DNA of 64,000 nt from Trichobilharzia szidati (GCA_944472155.2 OX235277.1:37582804-37646803); one strand, 5' to 3'; shown: positions 34,220-45,850, counted from the first letter of the stretch. The notes: generated by a model not told the origin, from the letters alone. Program-made: numbers and translations.

Positions 34220-34840
34220 CCGTCATTTGTTCCAGCTAAAATTATGAATCTCAAAGTACCTAGATGTTTTTGGCAATTTATTTGGTACCCAATAGCTGGT
34301 GAGGGAGAAGGATATTTTAGTGCTGGCTTTGTGCCCGGTTTGGGCAAGGTGTTCCAGTTTCCAGTTGTTGATGCTTCTAACTACACTTTTATTTAGCCAC
34401 ACTGGTAGGTGTTCGTGAGCAAGCACGAAAAATCAAGTTCCTAAAGCAGTGGCCACCACAAGCGCAGTCGAATTGGCAGATCCAATTAGAAGTAGCTAGC
34501 TAGTCTAGGTACTTCATCTTTCAATTGAGGAGTCACAAGCGGTCGTGCAGAAAATAAGACTTGCAGTTTACCAGCATTAAAAGTTCTTGGAAATGATTAT
34601 CTAAACTTATTCGTAATTATTTCACAAAGCATATCGCCATTGGATTGTAGTCTTATGCATAAAGGCTTCTTGTTTACGGCTAGTGAATAGTCCTTTTCAG
34701 CTTTCTTAGTCATATGTTTCCTGATGAACTCGTCTGGAGAGCTATTTTCACTCGAGGTATCATATATAATCTTTAGTTCATTTTTAGATACCTCTTCGGA
34801 GCATATAGCTGTAACCCTATGGCTGAGGGTCATTACTAAG
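34220..34840 (-). mobile_element. PLE fragment, thumb to C-terminus
   Basis: Minus frame 34597-34833 encodes YDTSSENSSPDEFIRKHM and VNKKPLCIRLQSNGD, closely matching the PLE at 61150-62310. 34223-34426 holds EHLPVWLNKSVVRSINNWKL. The GIY-YIG core between them is frame-broken. Confidence 0.75.
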
Positions 34841-35164
34841 TTTCTTTTTTACTTGAAAATATTCAGAATAAATATAGCCAGATATCCAAAACTCCGGATA
34901 CAGTGGCTGCAAATCAAGTGTCTGAATCAGTGAGACTGGACTCCACTGTAGTGCAAACATGATTTTCTTAGTTAAATACAACATTGTGAATTCAGAAACA
35001 ACTTTCACACCGTAACTTGTCTTTACTTTTTCCATCTTAAAGATTCTTTTCCGTTCAAAGTGGAACATATGGGAACAAATATTTCAAATTTCAGGAGCAG
35101 TGAGTTTGCTTATTCCTTTTTCTGCCTTTACTGTCAACTGTTAAACTAGACAAGGTTTAGGTAT

Positions 35165-35460
35165 GTTTTTACGAGTTTGACCACGGATTGATATCAGTTA
35201 GAAAAGCATTGAACACCAGGTAGTACTGGACAGCTGTTTCATCCTAGTTTTGGGAATCGTTTACAGTACGCCCCCAATGGGGTTCGAACCCAGGACCCTT
35301 TGGTGACATGGCAAGCTCGTATACTTGCCAGTGAGTGAGTACTGCCAATGATTCCAAAAGCTAGGATGAAACAGCTGTCCAGTACTCCATGATTTTCAAT
35401 GCTAACTGATATCAGTCCATGGTCAAACTCTTGAAAACAAATCTTATCCTTACAAACCAA
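35165..35460. repeat. SINE-B inverted pair
   Basis: 35165-35335 is a minus-strand SINE-B with head (ggttcgaacccaggaccc read on plus). 35338-35460 is the same element's hammerhead-like half on plus (ctaggatgaaacagctgtcc). The pair can fold on itself and is the target of the PLE at 35461. Confidence 0.65.
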
Positions 35461-36858
35461 TATATGCGTAAAACGTGGGCACTGTGGTAGTAAGTAATTC
35501 CATATTAGTTGGTTTATTAGGTGTAACACACAGTGAAGCAGTATTATTTACTGGATAACATTTCGAACAAAGTTTATTGTTCATAATCATATCAACTATA
35601 ATCACACGACTTCGAAACTTGAGTTTTATAGTTTTCTTTGTTCTCTCCTATTTGTTGTCATTGGGGTAGTAGAATTTTCCAGATATCTGGGACAGGTGTT
35701 GAATCATTCCTATTACATGTATTTGCAGTTGATTCAATAAACAAAGCTTATGTTATCAATCTCTCCCTCCACACTGTTACATTAGGTTTTACAACTGTCA
35801 TCTTATTCCATCCTATTGTATGGTTGTGTGTAATTGTATGTAGTGAGTGCTATAGCTGAACTATTCTCTAGATTTCTTATCTTATTCGGATCAATTAATC
35901 CAGACTTTGCTAGGTTATTATGCTCGGCTAGTCTGACTGCCCCTGTTCTACTAGTTTGACCTATGTATTTGATCTGACAATCACTGCAGCCAGGGTATTA
36001 GGTAAACTAAATTGTTTTGTTCAATTGACTCCACAGGATTGGTCCTATAACCGACAAGCTTGTTTCTAATTGAGTTTGTGGGTTTGAATGTCATTTTTAT
36101 TCCTGCCTTGTTAAGAATTCTGCGTAAGGTTTCCGAGGTTCCTTCTTTGTGTGGAACTACTACTGATGATTTATTTAGATTCCTCATTGTTGGTGTTGTC
36201 AGTATCTTGCGCATGTTTGACATGCATGTCGTCATAATAAAATTATTATTATCACTATCACTACTATCATTACTTATTTTATTTTTATTTTTACATTTCC
36301 CTACATACTTTCTGACTTATTTATCAGGGTAATTATCAATTAAGTTTCAAATCTTTTCTTATATGCCTCACTTCCTGTCTTAGTTTTTGTGCTCTATGAC
36401 TTCAACATTTCACCAATCATACTTTCACTGACATAGGATGGCATGATCGTAAATCCAAATATCTGTTTGAATATGTGGGTTTCTTGTAAACATTAGTGTT
36501 TAACTTCCCATCTTCTTTCCTTTTTACGCTACAATCTAACATCGGAAGCTCCCCTTACTGACTTTCCAATTCACAAATGAATTGAATTACCTTCACCTTT
36601 GAGTTAATGTGTTCGAAAAACCTGTCTATATCCTGTGTTCTTAGTATGGTGAATGTGTCATCTACATACCTCCACCATACTTTAGGGGTGGGGTTGAACG
36701 TTTCAATCGGTATACACTCAACTCAAGTTTCAAAGTCGTGTGATAATATAATTGATATGATTATGAACAATAAATTTTGTTCGAAACTGTGTCATCCAGT
36801 AAATAATACTGTTTCACTGACTGTGTGATACATCTAATAAACAAACTAATATGAAATT
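35461..36858 (-). mobile_element. PLE with short inverted arms, inserted in a SINE
   Basis: Minus coding: RT end (near 36660, YVDDTF-type region by its complement tctacatacctccaccat), linker and thumb segments (36400-36560), SSVVVPHKEGTSETLRRILN at 35981-36235, GIY-YIG start and EHNNLAK-like region to 35850. Frameshifts throughout. Arms match at 35517-35640 and 36715-36840. ccttacaaaccaa at 35448-35460 and 36859-36871 is a 13-bp target duplication. Confidence 0.8.
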
Positions 36859-36871
36859 CCTTACAAACCAA

Positions 36872-37570
36872 CTCTTGAAAAGTTTAGGAAGGTATCTGCC
36901 TGGGACTGAAAGTTAAAACTCCCACGTAAATGGCAACCACTCTATCTTTGAATTACTGATGCAAATTTTACCTTATCAATACTACCAAATTCATGATAAA
37001 TCATCGTCTACTAGTGAAAACATTTCAACTCCACCCAGTAAGTATGAAATTGAAAAAAACAACAGCCCACCAACTTCAGTCAATCACTTTTGAAATAGCA
37101 AAAGTCATATTCAACGAGGTGATGTTTTTCCTCTCTGTATTTCACCACTTTTTGCTTGAAATCGATTGTGTACTGGGGACTGAGTATTGAAAAATCCTGG
37201 TAATCCAACGTCCAAGGCTTTTTAGCAGCTATTAACACGGTATGTGTTCAAATTCAAAGTCAAACTTGTCATGCATAGACTTGAGCTCATAAACTTCAAT
37301 CCTCTGGCATCAACTTATTTACAGTGAATTACTTGAGGCATAACTAATACCCCTAAACACCGACTGAAACCTGGTCGCTTATTTTCCAAGGTTTTCTGCG
37401 TGTTTCTGAAATGTACTCTGGTGACTGTATACTTTGATAGTGATGGTGATACATTCAAAATGTCTTAATTTTCCCTGATAGACAATGAAGTTTACTAAGT
37501 AATGCATAGAACGACTGAAGGCTACTCATTTTAATTATCTGAATGCTTCAATTGTTTCTAATCTGAGGAA
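36872..37570. other. no recognised gene
   Basis: No splice-supported exon or known repeat was found. Confidence 0.4.
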
Positions 37571-37574
37571 GACA

Positions 37575-37690
37575 AAATCTTGATTGGCGGATGGTGACTA
37601 GCGATGAAATTCACCCCATTGTGGCCTAGTGGATACCACTTTGTCGTTTGAAACGATGGGTGTTGTTTTCCAGTCTTATTGGGAACATGA
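37575..37690 (+). repeat. SM-alpha-type SINE head
   Basis: gtggcctagtggataccact and tgtcgtttgaaacg match the SM-alpha head; the hammerhead part is missing. Confidence 0.5.
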
Positions 37691-38000
37691 TCAGGTCTGG
37701 TCACGAACTGACATCAATTAGACAGCTATTAGACAACGAGGGTGTACTGAACGGTTGTTATCTCCTAGTTTGGGATCCTTCAAAAATATGCACCCACCAT
37801 GTTTCGAAGGTAGGACCTTCCGATTACAAGTTGAGCTCGTAGACGAATCAACCACTGGAGATGAATCCAATGACCGATGAATTTCAACTTCTGCCGATTC
37901 GCGATATGTATAGCGCAATCTCCACTCTATGTCACAGACAAGAAACCATTTTGTTACCTGATTTGGTTAACTCCACGAACACGATCACTCAGGGGGGGGG
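37690..38000 (-). repeat. SINE-B
   Basis: ggtcacgaactgacatcaat, cctagtttgggatccttc and a worn tRNA-like head (gagctcgtagacgaatcaac read on plus). A run of nine G lies at 37994. Confidence 0.6.
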
Positions 38001-38227
38001 TATTGCAGGTACATCCGGATGCCGAGTCTCAAATGCTACGAAATATATCTACTGTATTTCTCTGCTAGTCAGCATCCACCAAATACCATCTCGTAAATCC
38101 TCAGATATCACCATGTCTTCCGTGATAAGAGTCGACGTGTCAACAGAGACTGAACATTTCGGTTCAATAGAGTCAATCAGTCAGTCAGTTAGTCGAAAAT
38201 AGAAGATTAATTTAAACAAACTCTTAC

Positions 38228-38615
38228 TTGCTTGCTTATTGTTCGGTGAATTCCTACGCGGTAAAATATCATCTTCCCAACTGTGAGGATATCGATACTG
38301 GAAAAGACCACTGGTGCTACCAGCACCAGCCTCACTCCCACTCACACCACCACCAACAGGACCACTGGTCACATCATTTTGAACTGTTGGATTTGTATAG
38401 CAGCTGTTCATCATTAATTTTGAATTTCTCAACACATTCGATATTGTTGAACTTGTCATTATCTGTTGGTTGTTGTACAATGAAGAACTATCAGTTAACT
38501 CATCGAACGCCGGTGTACTCTGTTCATTTGGATTACTCGAGTATGCTGATAGTTTGCGTTGTTGAAATTTCTTATCCAGCGTACTATCCTGTTGTGATTT
38601 AGCGTTAGAATTAAG
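38228..38615 (-). CDS. internal exon 3 of the host gene (129 codons plus 1 nt)
   Basis: The acceptor is acatttcag above 38615 and the donor gtaag begins at 38227. Entry is phase 0; exit leaves one A, which joins TT of the next exon to make ATT (Ile). The exon starts LNSNAKSQQD. It holds a Gln/Lys-rich part, a Ser/Asn/Thr-rich middle, a glycine-rich linker (GGGVSGSEAGAGSTSG), then an aromatic and charged patch (LFQYRYPHSWEDDILPRR). That patch is the least biased part and a candidate short binding motif, but I cannot name it. Directly downstream in the intron, a dense SINE region begins upstream of 38176. Confidence 0.75.
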
Positions 38616-38689
38616 CTGAAATGTAGGTGAGAAAAAGAAGGTGAGACAGTGTAGTAAGGGAAAAATCAATCGATATTTAAGTGTTGGTT

Positions 38690-39095
38690 TGTAGGGATTT
38701 GATTGATTGGTTACAGGATTTTCATCATGAGCTGACATTAGTTAGAGAACCATTGGGAAACGTGGGAGTACTGGATAGCTGTTTCATCATAGTTTGGGAC
38801 TGTTCATCAGTATGCACCCACCGGGATTCGAACTCAAGACCCTCTGGTTTACAAGGCGAGCTCGTATAACATTAGGCCATTGGGACCCGATCCAGTGGCC
38901 CATGAATTCTAACTTCTGCCAATTCACGACATGGCGCGAACCCTAGCCAATGTCTTCGGTGAGTATTTGCCCTAGAACCCGACCTGCTGCACCCTACTGG
39001 TCACGTCTTCTCACTAGAACCCCAATTAACTCTCTACCTGAATAGGGCAAGTCTAACTAATGTCAGCTCATGATGAAAATCCTGTAACCAGTCGA
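38690..39095 (-). repeat. SINE-B, near full length
   Basis: In plus order: catgagctgacattagttag, ggatagctgtttcatcatag, tttgggactgttcatcag, gggattcgaactcaagaccc, gagctcgtataacattaggc and a 3' flank shared with 41500. It lies just upstream of exon 3. Confidence 0.7.
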
Positions 39096-39099
39096 TATT

Positions 39100-39635
39100 T
39101 TACATGTGAACCTAGTCATATACAGAAAGAAAACTGTTAGGGATACTGTTAGGTCGACTTGATATTAGTTCATAATGACACGTCTCCCTGATGACCGCCT
39201 GCTTTTAAAGTAGACTTTAATACAGAGTGTAAAATCTATCAGAGGATTCCTAAAAGGCTAAGGTATACATAACAGCCGTTTCGTGAGAATTCGAAGATTT
39301 TCGATGGGGCCTATTCTTAATCTAAATCACTGTTGGTTGGGTGAAAGCTTTTGTTTTCGTGAAACGAACTCTTTATTATCCAGAAACTTGGCAGCCTGCA
39401 TAAATTTCGGCTACCAACAAAAAACATCGTCAATATCTCACAAATATTTTCTCCGGTTCAGTTTGTTTAAATCTGATAACATATGACTTTTAATTATGTT
39501 TTATACTCTGGCGAGTATTTAATTTGTGCTTATAACTTGCTTACTCGCAATTTTTCTAGTTATCTTGAGAAAAAACATAATCGTGGATTGGGGCGTATTG
39601 TAATGTAAAAGACAGGTGTTCATGGGTTATATTCT
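39100..39635. other. no recognised gene
   Basis: Some SINE-like traces; nothing firm. Confidence 0.35.
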
Positions 39636-39639
39636 TAGT

Positions 39640-39835
39640 TCCCAGAATGGATTCTAACGTGTTAACGTCTCTGATTACAGGCTGCACTGTTTGACGTAGG
39701 TCAGAATCTCAGATGGAATATGAGTCCCTTCAAGACTGCAAATACGTCTTACTGACTGCTGAGGTCAAACAAGCACGAACCCCGGGTGTAAGGTTTCCTG
39801 CCGATTGCAACCAACCATCTAATAAAAACGACACA
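39640..39835 (+). repeat. SINE-D
   Basis: taacgtctctgattacagg, gtcagaatctcagatgg, gagtcccttcaagactgca and cgaaccccgggtg follow the SINE-D order. Confidence 0.6.
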
Positions 39836-39839
39836 TCTG

Positions 39840-40295
39840 TAAGATATGCTTATTGGGAAAACTAAGGAGGGAATAGACAGAACTTAGGTTGAAACTATTT
39901 ATTCCGAGAGTATGAGCATATCAAACTGGGTAAATCATGTAAAATTAAACTGGTTTGCAGTATGTTCTGTACGAGATGCATGAATAGTGTCCCGTTACTC
40001 AGTAAAATGTCTCAGACGAAAGACTTAACAGACAACTGAAGTCTATGACAAAGGAAGAATATGAAATAGTATAATGAGTAGGGCATCAAATCCAAACATT
40101 ATGCTATCAATCACTATGAGAGGTTCTTAATGACGCTCCGCTATTCGATGCTAATGGCTTTTGGAAGACAGAAAGATTGAGCGAAGGAATATTTACTTTT
40201 CAATTAGATCCTCTTCTCTGGCTCTACTCTAATATATATAGCATTTTTACAATACACAACAATTTACCAAACAAGTGGTGATATGTTTGTTAACA
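39840..40295. other. no recognised feature
   Basis: AT-rich; no gene seen. Confidence 0.4.
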
Positions 40296-40299
40296 ATAA

Positions 40300-40850
40300 T
40301 TAAAGTGTCAAAATGTCAATGGGTTGATAATTAACGCAGAAAATCAATACACATTTAAAAAGTAGAAATGGATAGAATAAGTTAATTTTACAAGAATAAC
40401 GCGTAATTAAAGATGAAGTGGTCAAAATAAAAATAAAATAATTTGGACAATTATAATTTAACAGGGGGAGGGGGGCAACGTAGTCCTGTCTTGTAACGAT
40501 GGCCACGGCAAGGAAAGTGGCTGTACAAATTTCTTCTGTACACATAGGCTTGGTTTCTTCTGGTGCATTCCGATTGCTTCAGCTGTCTGTAGAAGACGAA
40601 CTCGTAGAGCAAAGTTAAGATTAGTCGGAATGCGATAAATAATTTTAAATGCAGTATTCACATCAACCTTGTGCTCAGTATCAACAAGGTGTGCTGAAAT
40701 AGAACTACGAATAGATCTTGTCTGTCCCTTGCTTAACCACGCTGGATGATGTTCAGAAATACGACGATGAAACTGCCTAATTGTACGCCCAATGTATCTG
40801 GCTCCGCAGCTGCAGTCAAATTGGTAGACACACATAGAATGGCTTTATCA
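40300..40850 (-). mobile_element. PLE C-terminal GIY-YIG domain and 3' UTR
   Basis: The open minus frame 40458-40835 is the best kept GIY-YIG domain in the window: CVYQFDCSCGARYIGRTIRQ, HRRISEHHPAWL, AFKIIYRIPTNL, LQTAEAIGMHQKKPSLCVQK, ending PLSLPW. The zinc-knuckle-like CxCGARYIGRT context is intact. No RT upstream on this strand before the SINE at 41300. Confidence 0.8.
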
Positions 40851-41069
40851 AAGTAATATTAAGGGAGAATCTACAAAATTTCTGCTTTATCCACTAACTT
40901 AATCACATAGTTCTTCAGCATGAGGACATTTATTTTTTGGTTGTCAAGTGAGTTGAATCGGCAAAGATAACAAACCCATGTGCATAGACTGTTGCTGGAT
41001 TTGATAAATGTATGCGATCACAAAAAAGCATGTGTTTACATAATGAAATTGTTTATCATACTTGCACTG

Positions 41070-41298
41070 ATTGTGTTACTTAAAGTGGCAGGGAGGAGTG
41101 GGGTGGTAAATTGCTAGAACCATATCACATTGTGCCTTCCTATGCAGACAATTTTTATTCCATTTAATGTGAAGTGTGCTTCTGATATAAAATGTTCTCT
41201 GAATGAATTCAATATTGTCAGAATCGATTTTGTAACCTAATTCTATAGCCTGTAGACATGCGGTCGATGATTTTTCAAGCTTTTTAAGTTCCATAGGA
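41070..41298 (-). mobile_element. PLE GIY-YIG C-terminal fragment of another PLE type
   Basis: Minus frame ELKKLEKSSTACLQAIELGY, then DSDNIEFIQR. This matches the EKSSAIALHA segment of the 24442 and 2391 copies. Confidence 0.55.
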
Positions 41299-41299
41299 T

Positions 41300-41585
41300 T
41301 TGTTGGGGGATTTCATCATCAACTGACATCATTTACAGAAACATTGGAAAACCAGCTGGGAGTACTGCACAGCTGTTTTGTCTGACTAGTTTGAGACTCT
41401 TCAGCAATACGCAGCCACCACAGAGATTCGAACCCAGGAACTTCTGGTTACAAGCCTAGCGAGCTCGTAGACCATTCAGCGGCCACTGGGACTCGACCTA
41501 ATGGCCAGTCCATGAATTCCAACTTCTGCCAATTCACAACATTGCGCGACCTCTAGCCAATGTCTTCGTAGAAGATTATTCCAAC
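41300..41585 (-). repeat. SINE-B
   Basis: catcatcaactgacatcatt, gggagtactgcacagctg, agagattcgaacccagg, gctcgtagaccattcagc and 3' flank ccaattcacaacattgcgcg. Confidence 0.65.
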
Positions 41586-41596
41586 ACTCAGTATTA

Positions 41597-42290
41597 TCAT
41601 TTTGTTTCCTTTAATTCCTAGAGAAACATAGGGCTTCAGCAGTGCGTCTCAATTGCGTTCGGTTCTCTGCTAGAGTCTTTACCTGGCTCCAAGTCTGCCC
41701 ACACGTTTTCATCTCCTCTTCACATGACCTCCTCTAAGTCACCCCTGCACTGACGACCAACTCGCCGCTTCCCTTTCTGGTTCAACTCGAGCGATGGCTT
41801 GTCTAGTGATATCACTTGGTGGTTTCCTCAGAGTATGGCCAATCCATCTCCATTTCTTCCTGCCTATTTGTTTCACAATCGGTTCCTGGTTGGTTCGCTC
41901 ATTGCCAGAGATCTCTGTTGCTGACCTTTTCTCGCCGGCCATCTGATCTTGAGTGGTATTGATTGAAGACAACTGTTAATGAAGGTCGGTAGTTTGTTTG
42001 AGATGCCCTTCATGACGCGCAGTGCACGTCTCTGATCCGTATAGCAAGTAGCACTGACTTCACATTGGAGTTGAAAATCCGGATCTTATTTTTGATGCTG
42101 AAGTAGTGCTGTTGACCTCCACACAGACTTGAGAGTAGTGAAGGCTTGTCTTGCTTTGATACCCTCGTCAGTTCCGCCTGTAGTTGGAAAGATGCTTCCC
42201 AGGTAGGTAAAAGAGGTTGTTTCTTTCAGGTTCCTCCCATTTATGCTGATCGTTTTCTGTTGTGGTTGTTCTTGTCACACTCAACGGTGA
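41597..42290 (-). mobile_element. RTE-like LINE, C-terminal region
   Basis: Minus frames: [40 protein letters not shown]. Upstream are complements of the LLYGSET and TISINGRNL regions (42030-42270). The tail is next to 41600. Confidence 0.8.
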
Positions 42291-42294
42291 CTGA

Positions 42295-43180
42295 CTATGG
42301 TATAAATTTTTCTAGAATTCTGGGCAGAAAACATGATCAATGGCTTTCATCATCAAGGTAAAGCGTAAGAATAAATACTCGTCAGTGATGTTGACTGTTG
42401 GTGGCACTATCTGTTGCCATACGTCTCACACGTGTGTGCTACTCAGGAGTCCCAAGCTAGAACAAAACTGCTTTCACGTAATCCCTGGTGGCTTCTAACG
42501 CTTCTCTAACTGATTTCAGCTTGTGAAACCAACATTTGTTAGTCCCAATTTCACTGTCGGTGTCGTGACACATATCGATGACGTTTACAGAACTGTAAGC
42601 TATCGATGCTCCGTTAGTTTAAATTTTAGCCAAAAAAATCAAACCAATTTCGGTTTGTGGTTTGAAGTTAACCAACTCTGAGTTTTATTCACTCCTCATA
42701 ATTCGCTTATTTTTAAAAAATTAGGCAATACTATTTAACTAATTTTCAAAAATTTCTATTCTTATGGACTGAGTGACACTGAATTTTAGTCCGATCGCCC
42801 GCCCACACATTGAAATATATATATGGGAAAATCAAACAAACACCACGTAGCCGAATTTTATCGGTTTCAAAAATTTAGAGAACAGACGTGTTTCAATTAA
42901 CCCACCTACTTTTGGTTTTACAGAAAAAAAACAGAGAAACGAAACATATGTATACTTCAAAAAATTTACCAACAATAATCGTTTCGCGAGTGAAGCCACT
43001 GAAGCATCAGCCGTGGCTAATCGTTGTCTTTGGATCAATAAATGCTCCAGGAGTAGATTTCGTTTCGATTCCTAGGGAAAAAAAAGTAAGCAAAGAAAAA
43101 AATATGAAAGGAATACGAATTTTTAAAAATAGCACATAATCATACATACATCTTTTAAATAACATACTGACTAACTTTAT
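42295..43180. other. no recognised gene
   Basis: A few SINE-like phrases near 42440. No exon or coding transposon seen. Confidence 0.35.
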
Positions 43181-43184
43181 TTTC

Positions 43185-43570
43185 GGTTTTTATTATTATT
43201 GTTTCTTTTAGTTATTAGAGGAACATTGGGATTCAGTCGCATGTCTCCATTGCGTTTGGTTCTCCACCAACGTTTTCACCTGGCTCTACGTCTGCCCACA
43301 TGCTTTCATCTCCTCGTCACATGACATCCTCCATGTCACCCTCACACTGATGACCAACTCGCCGCTTCTCATTCGGGTTCCACTGGAGAGAGAGTACCTG
43401 GCGTGTGATGTCACTCGATGGTTTGTTTTCTCATAGTATGGCCAACCCACCCCCATTTTTTCCTGCATATTTGTTGTGCACAATTGGTTCCTGCCTGTTT
43501 GGTTCGTTCATTGCCAGAGATCCCTGATACTGAATTTTTCTGGTCATCTGATCTAGAGTATTTAGCAAAG
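43185..43570 (-). mobile_element. RTE-like LINE 3' end
   Basis: Minus: MQEKMGVGWPYYEKTNHRV, VTWRMSCDEEMKACGQT and the tail (tttagttattagaggaac). Close to the copy at 17333. Confidence 0.65.
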
Positions 43571-43589
43571 TGAAGTGGTCTTTGGCAGA

Positions 43590-43750
43590 TAGTGGTTAGT
43601 AGTGTTGGCGTTTAGAATGAGTATTTCGACCTATTCGAGACTCGTCAGCGGGATGTAATTGTATTCTCAGGGAGCGATGGATGATGTTCCCTCCGAAACC
43701 CAAACCCTGTACTCATCATTCCAAATGGCAAAGCATTATTCACAGGCAAT
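43590..43750 (-). repeat. SM-alpha-type SINE
   Basis: On minus the head is worn (ctgtgaataatgctttgcca, ggtttgggtttcggaggg). The hammerhead region lies at 43600-43660. Confidence 0.55.
43600..43662 (-). ncRNA. hammerhead-like core in the SM-alpha-type SINE
   Basis: On minus the core reads ctgacgag-tctcgaataggtc-gaaa: both CUGANGA and GAAA are kept. One U-U mismatch lies in stem II, and stem I/III partners are not convincing, so a fold check is needed before calling it active. Confidence 0.45.
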
Positions 43751-43909
43751 ATAAAGTACTTTGTGAGCTTGATAGCGTATCGTTAAGAAGGTTTGTCTTG
43801 TGTTGCCATGAAGGAATTCCATCTGCTGTAGCCACGGGAGTTATTATGGTCACAGATGATTTCTTGTAGAACTTTAATGAGTTCACTGACTGATTGGTCA
43901 CTATAGTGT

Positions 43910-43980
43910 ATATTACGACGGACAACATATTATTGTTAACCCTAAGGTCACGATTGATGCAATCAGTCGTATGTTGATTA
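43910..43980 (+). repeat. LTR fragment similar to 45851-46240
   Basis: gacaacatattattgttaac and gcaatcagtcgtatgttgat align with the right-hand LTR at 45860-45890 and 46218-46240, without the LINE insert found there. It may be the rest of a 5' LTR. Confidence 0.45.
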
Positions 43981-44057
43981 ATAATAATAATAAAGCTTTA
44001 TCTCAGACAATTGGTAAACATATATATAAATATGTTGTATAATTTGGAATTTTGCAG

Positions 44058-44155
44058 GAACCTCTTATCCTCATCCAAAGACTATTCTACAACCGGTACA
44101 CAGCTTCTACCAGTAAACACAACTACAGCAGTGAACGCTTCTATGGATTATACTG
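44058..44155 (+). other. open segment with good splice borders, unplaced
   Basis: A strong acceptor (ttggaattttgcag) ends at 44057 and gtaatt follows 44155. Two frames are open (one reads NLLSSSKDYSTTGTQLLPVN). Neither links in frame to the segment at 44885, so I do not call a gene. Confidence 0.25.
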
Positions 44156-44634
44156 GTAATTTGTATCCGTGGACTTTAACTGTATATCCAAGTAACCATT
44201 TAATTAATATACCTCGTTACTGTATTTTTCATAATATACTGTTACACTAACATCTCATTAACTTGGATTTTTATTCACATACTTGTTCTGTTATTGAGCT
44301 CACTAGAAAGTTCTCTACAAGACAATCAATTCTATATATTTTTTTCTCCTCATTTCCTTCGAAAATTGCATAGCTTTGAGTGGGAAACTAATTAAGTGTG
44401 CGCGTGAGTTCAGGTATTGGTCATTCGATATAATTTCACGATTAAAACAATATGAAGTGCAGAAGAGTTTAAGTATTTTGATGGATGAAAATTCTGGTAG
44501 TTCGGTGATTTAAGTATCTACAGTTTAAATTTCCTTTGATGGGTAAACGGCATTTATTTCAGTGAAGCCACAATATATTTTGGCGATGTACGAACCTAAA
44601 TTAAAGCATAATACAGTACTATATATATTTTTTA

Positions 44635-44862
44635 ATTTCTTAACTTTCCCAGTGAAACATAGGGCTTCAAGCTAGAGGCTTGCAGTTTCAGAAGCAGTGG
44701 TTGGGATTGCTAGCCTCATACCCCACCTTCCTGCTTAACCAGTCTTATTACTAGTTTAACGAGGTAAAGGAGTGCGTCCGTCGGCCGGTAATCGAACCCC
44801 GGACCACAGGCGTGGCTGGCGAGCATTTTACCGCTGTGTCGCCGACGCCTTATCAAACTACT
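44635..44862 (-). repeat. SINE-C, well preserved
   Basis: On minus: tRNA-like head (cagcggtaaaatgctcgcc, gggttcgattaccgg), internal gaggtatgaggctagc-type part, and tail (cttcaagctagaggctt on plus, then catagggcttc near 44655). Confidence 0.7.
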
Positions 44863-44884
44863 TATTAGTAAATTATCTTTGCAG

Positions 44885-45441
44885 TCATTGAGTTATTCTC
44901 ATACAGAGATTATTGATTCTGTCATCCAATCAGTTGTAGAAGTACAGAGCAATTTATCAGCAGATGCATTATTTGCACATATGGGTTTCCATGGAAACGG
45001 ATGCTGAAAATCAGATGGATAGCCTGGATTCCAATAATGCGTCAAAAATAAGAAAAATCACTATTTGTGCAAAACCAGGAGATACGATCAGTTCAAGTGC
45101 AGGGATTTTCACTCCAGTTTCTCCTAAGTACCATGCTGCTGAAAACGCTTCTGTAGATATTTTGAGCTCACTTGGTGAAATATTGTGTGATGTTCAATTC
45201 CTTTTAAAGAAATTTACAGATTTATGTTATCTTACTAATCGTCATTAATTGGATATGCTGAACATTCACTGGATTGACAAACTGTCTTTTTCGGAAATAC
45301 TTTTTCATGTCATCGATTTTGATGAAATGATGCCAATTCTTCACAAAATGTTTGAGGAACTTGCATCAGTATTCAACACGCGCTACAAATGCTTGGTTCT
45401 GACCAAAGAACAGTGTGATGATTTCCTTAGTTCTCTTGGTT
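44885..45441 (+). pseudogene. broken coding-like segment, family unknown
   Basis: After a good acceptor (aattatctttgcag) the frame reads SLSYSHTEIIDSVIQSVVEV up to about 44990, then shifts by one base into a frame open to 45441 except for one TAA near 45246. That frame includes DSNNASKIRKITICAKPGD, SVDILSSLGEILCDVQFLLK and FDEMMPILHKMFEELASVF. Composition is protein-like, not repeat-like. It may be a decayed cellular gene copy or part of the neighbouring retroelement. I do not recognise it. Confidence 0.4.
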
Positions 45442-45529
45442 AAGTCAGCTTTGCACCAAGAAAGGATCCTAAACTGCTTCGTGGGGGAGATGTCATAGAT
45501 TGAGAAGGCCCAGAAATTTCTCCGTTAGT

Positions 45530-45660
45530 GATTCTCAGTGGGTTCGTGATTTTCTAACTGCTACGCCCAAGTGGACTATAGAAATAATCGAAGGGAAGAC
45601 GGGCACAGTGGCATACGGTGTGAACATCAAAGGAGTGCTGAGGTTAAGACATATAAACCG
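45530..45660 (+). pseudogene. Ty3/Gypsy-type integrase C-terminus
   Basis: The frame reads DSQWVRDFLTATPKWTIEI, then EGKTGTVAYGVNIKGVLRLR and HINRIRK before a stop. This is the usual end of a Gypsy-type integrase: a (V)WVRD start, a GxVxY strand and RRHxNQxR-like close. Protease, RT and the integrase core are not found upstream. Confidence 0.7.
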
Positions 45661-45839
45661 CATCAGGAAATGATAGGGTTTCGATAATACCAGCAACCGG
45701 TTTCAAGAAGATTCACCCATGGACAGCATATGAAGAGAAACAACAATGAAAAAGAAGTGAAGTGGACCACAGTCACTGGTACTACGAAGATCATAGAGGT
45801 TTCGTAGACCTGTGAGGTACATTCAGACAGAATTTACTA

Positions 45840-45850
45840 AAAAGGGGGGG
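45840..45850 (+). other. polypurine tract before a 3' LTR
   Basis: aaaaaggggggg directly precedes TGTTAGTCTGG, the expected plus-strand primer and LTR start. Confidence 0.6.

Noticed and set aside
37990..38200. Plus-strand coding region next to exon 3
   Set aside because: The open frame runs through a G-run and SINE sequence; it is unlikely to be coding.
44058..44155. First exon of a plus-strand gene together with 44885-45441
   Set aside because: Splice sites look good, but no frame joins the two segments without a stop.
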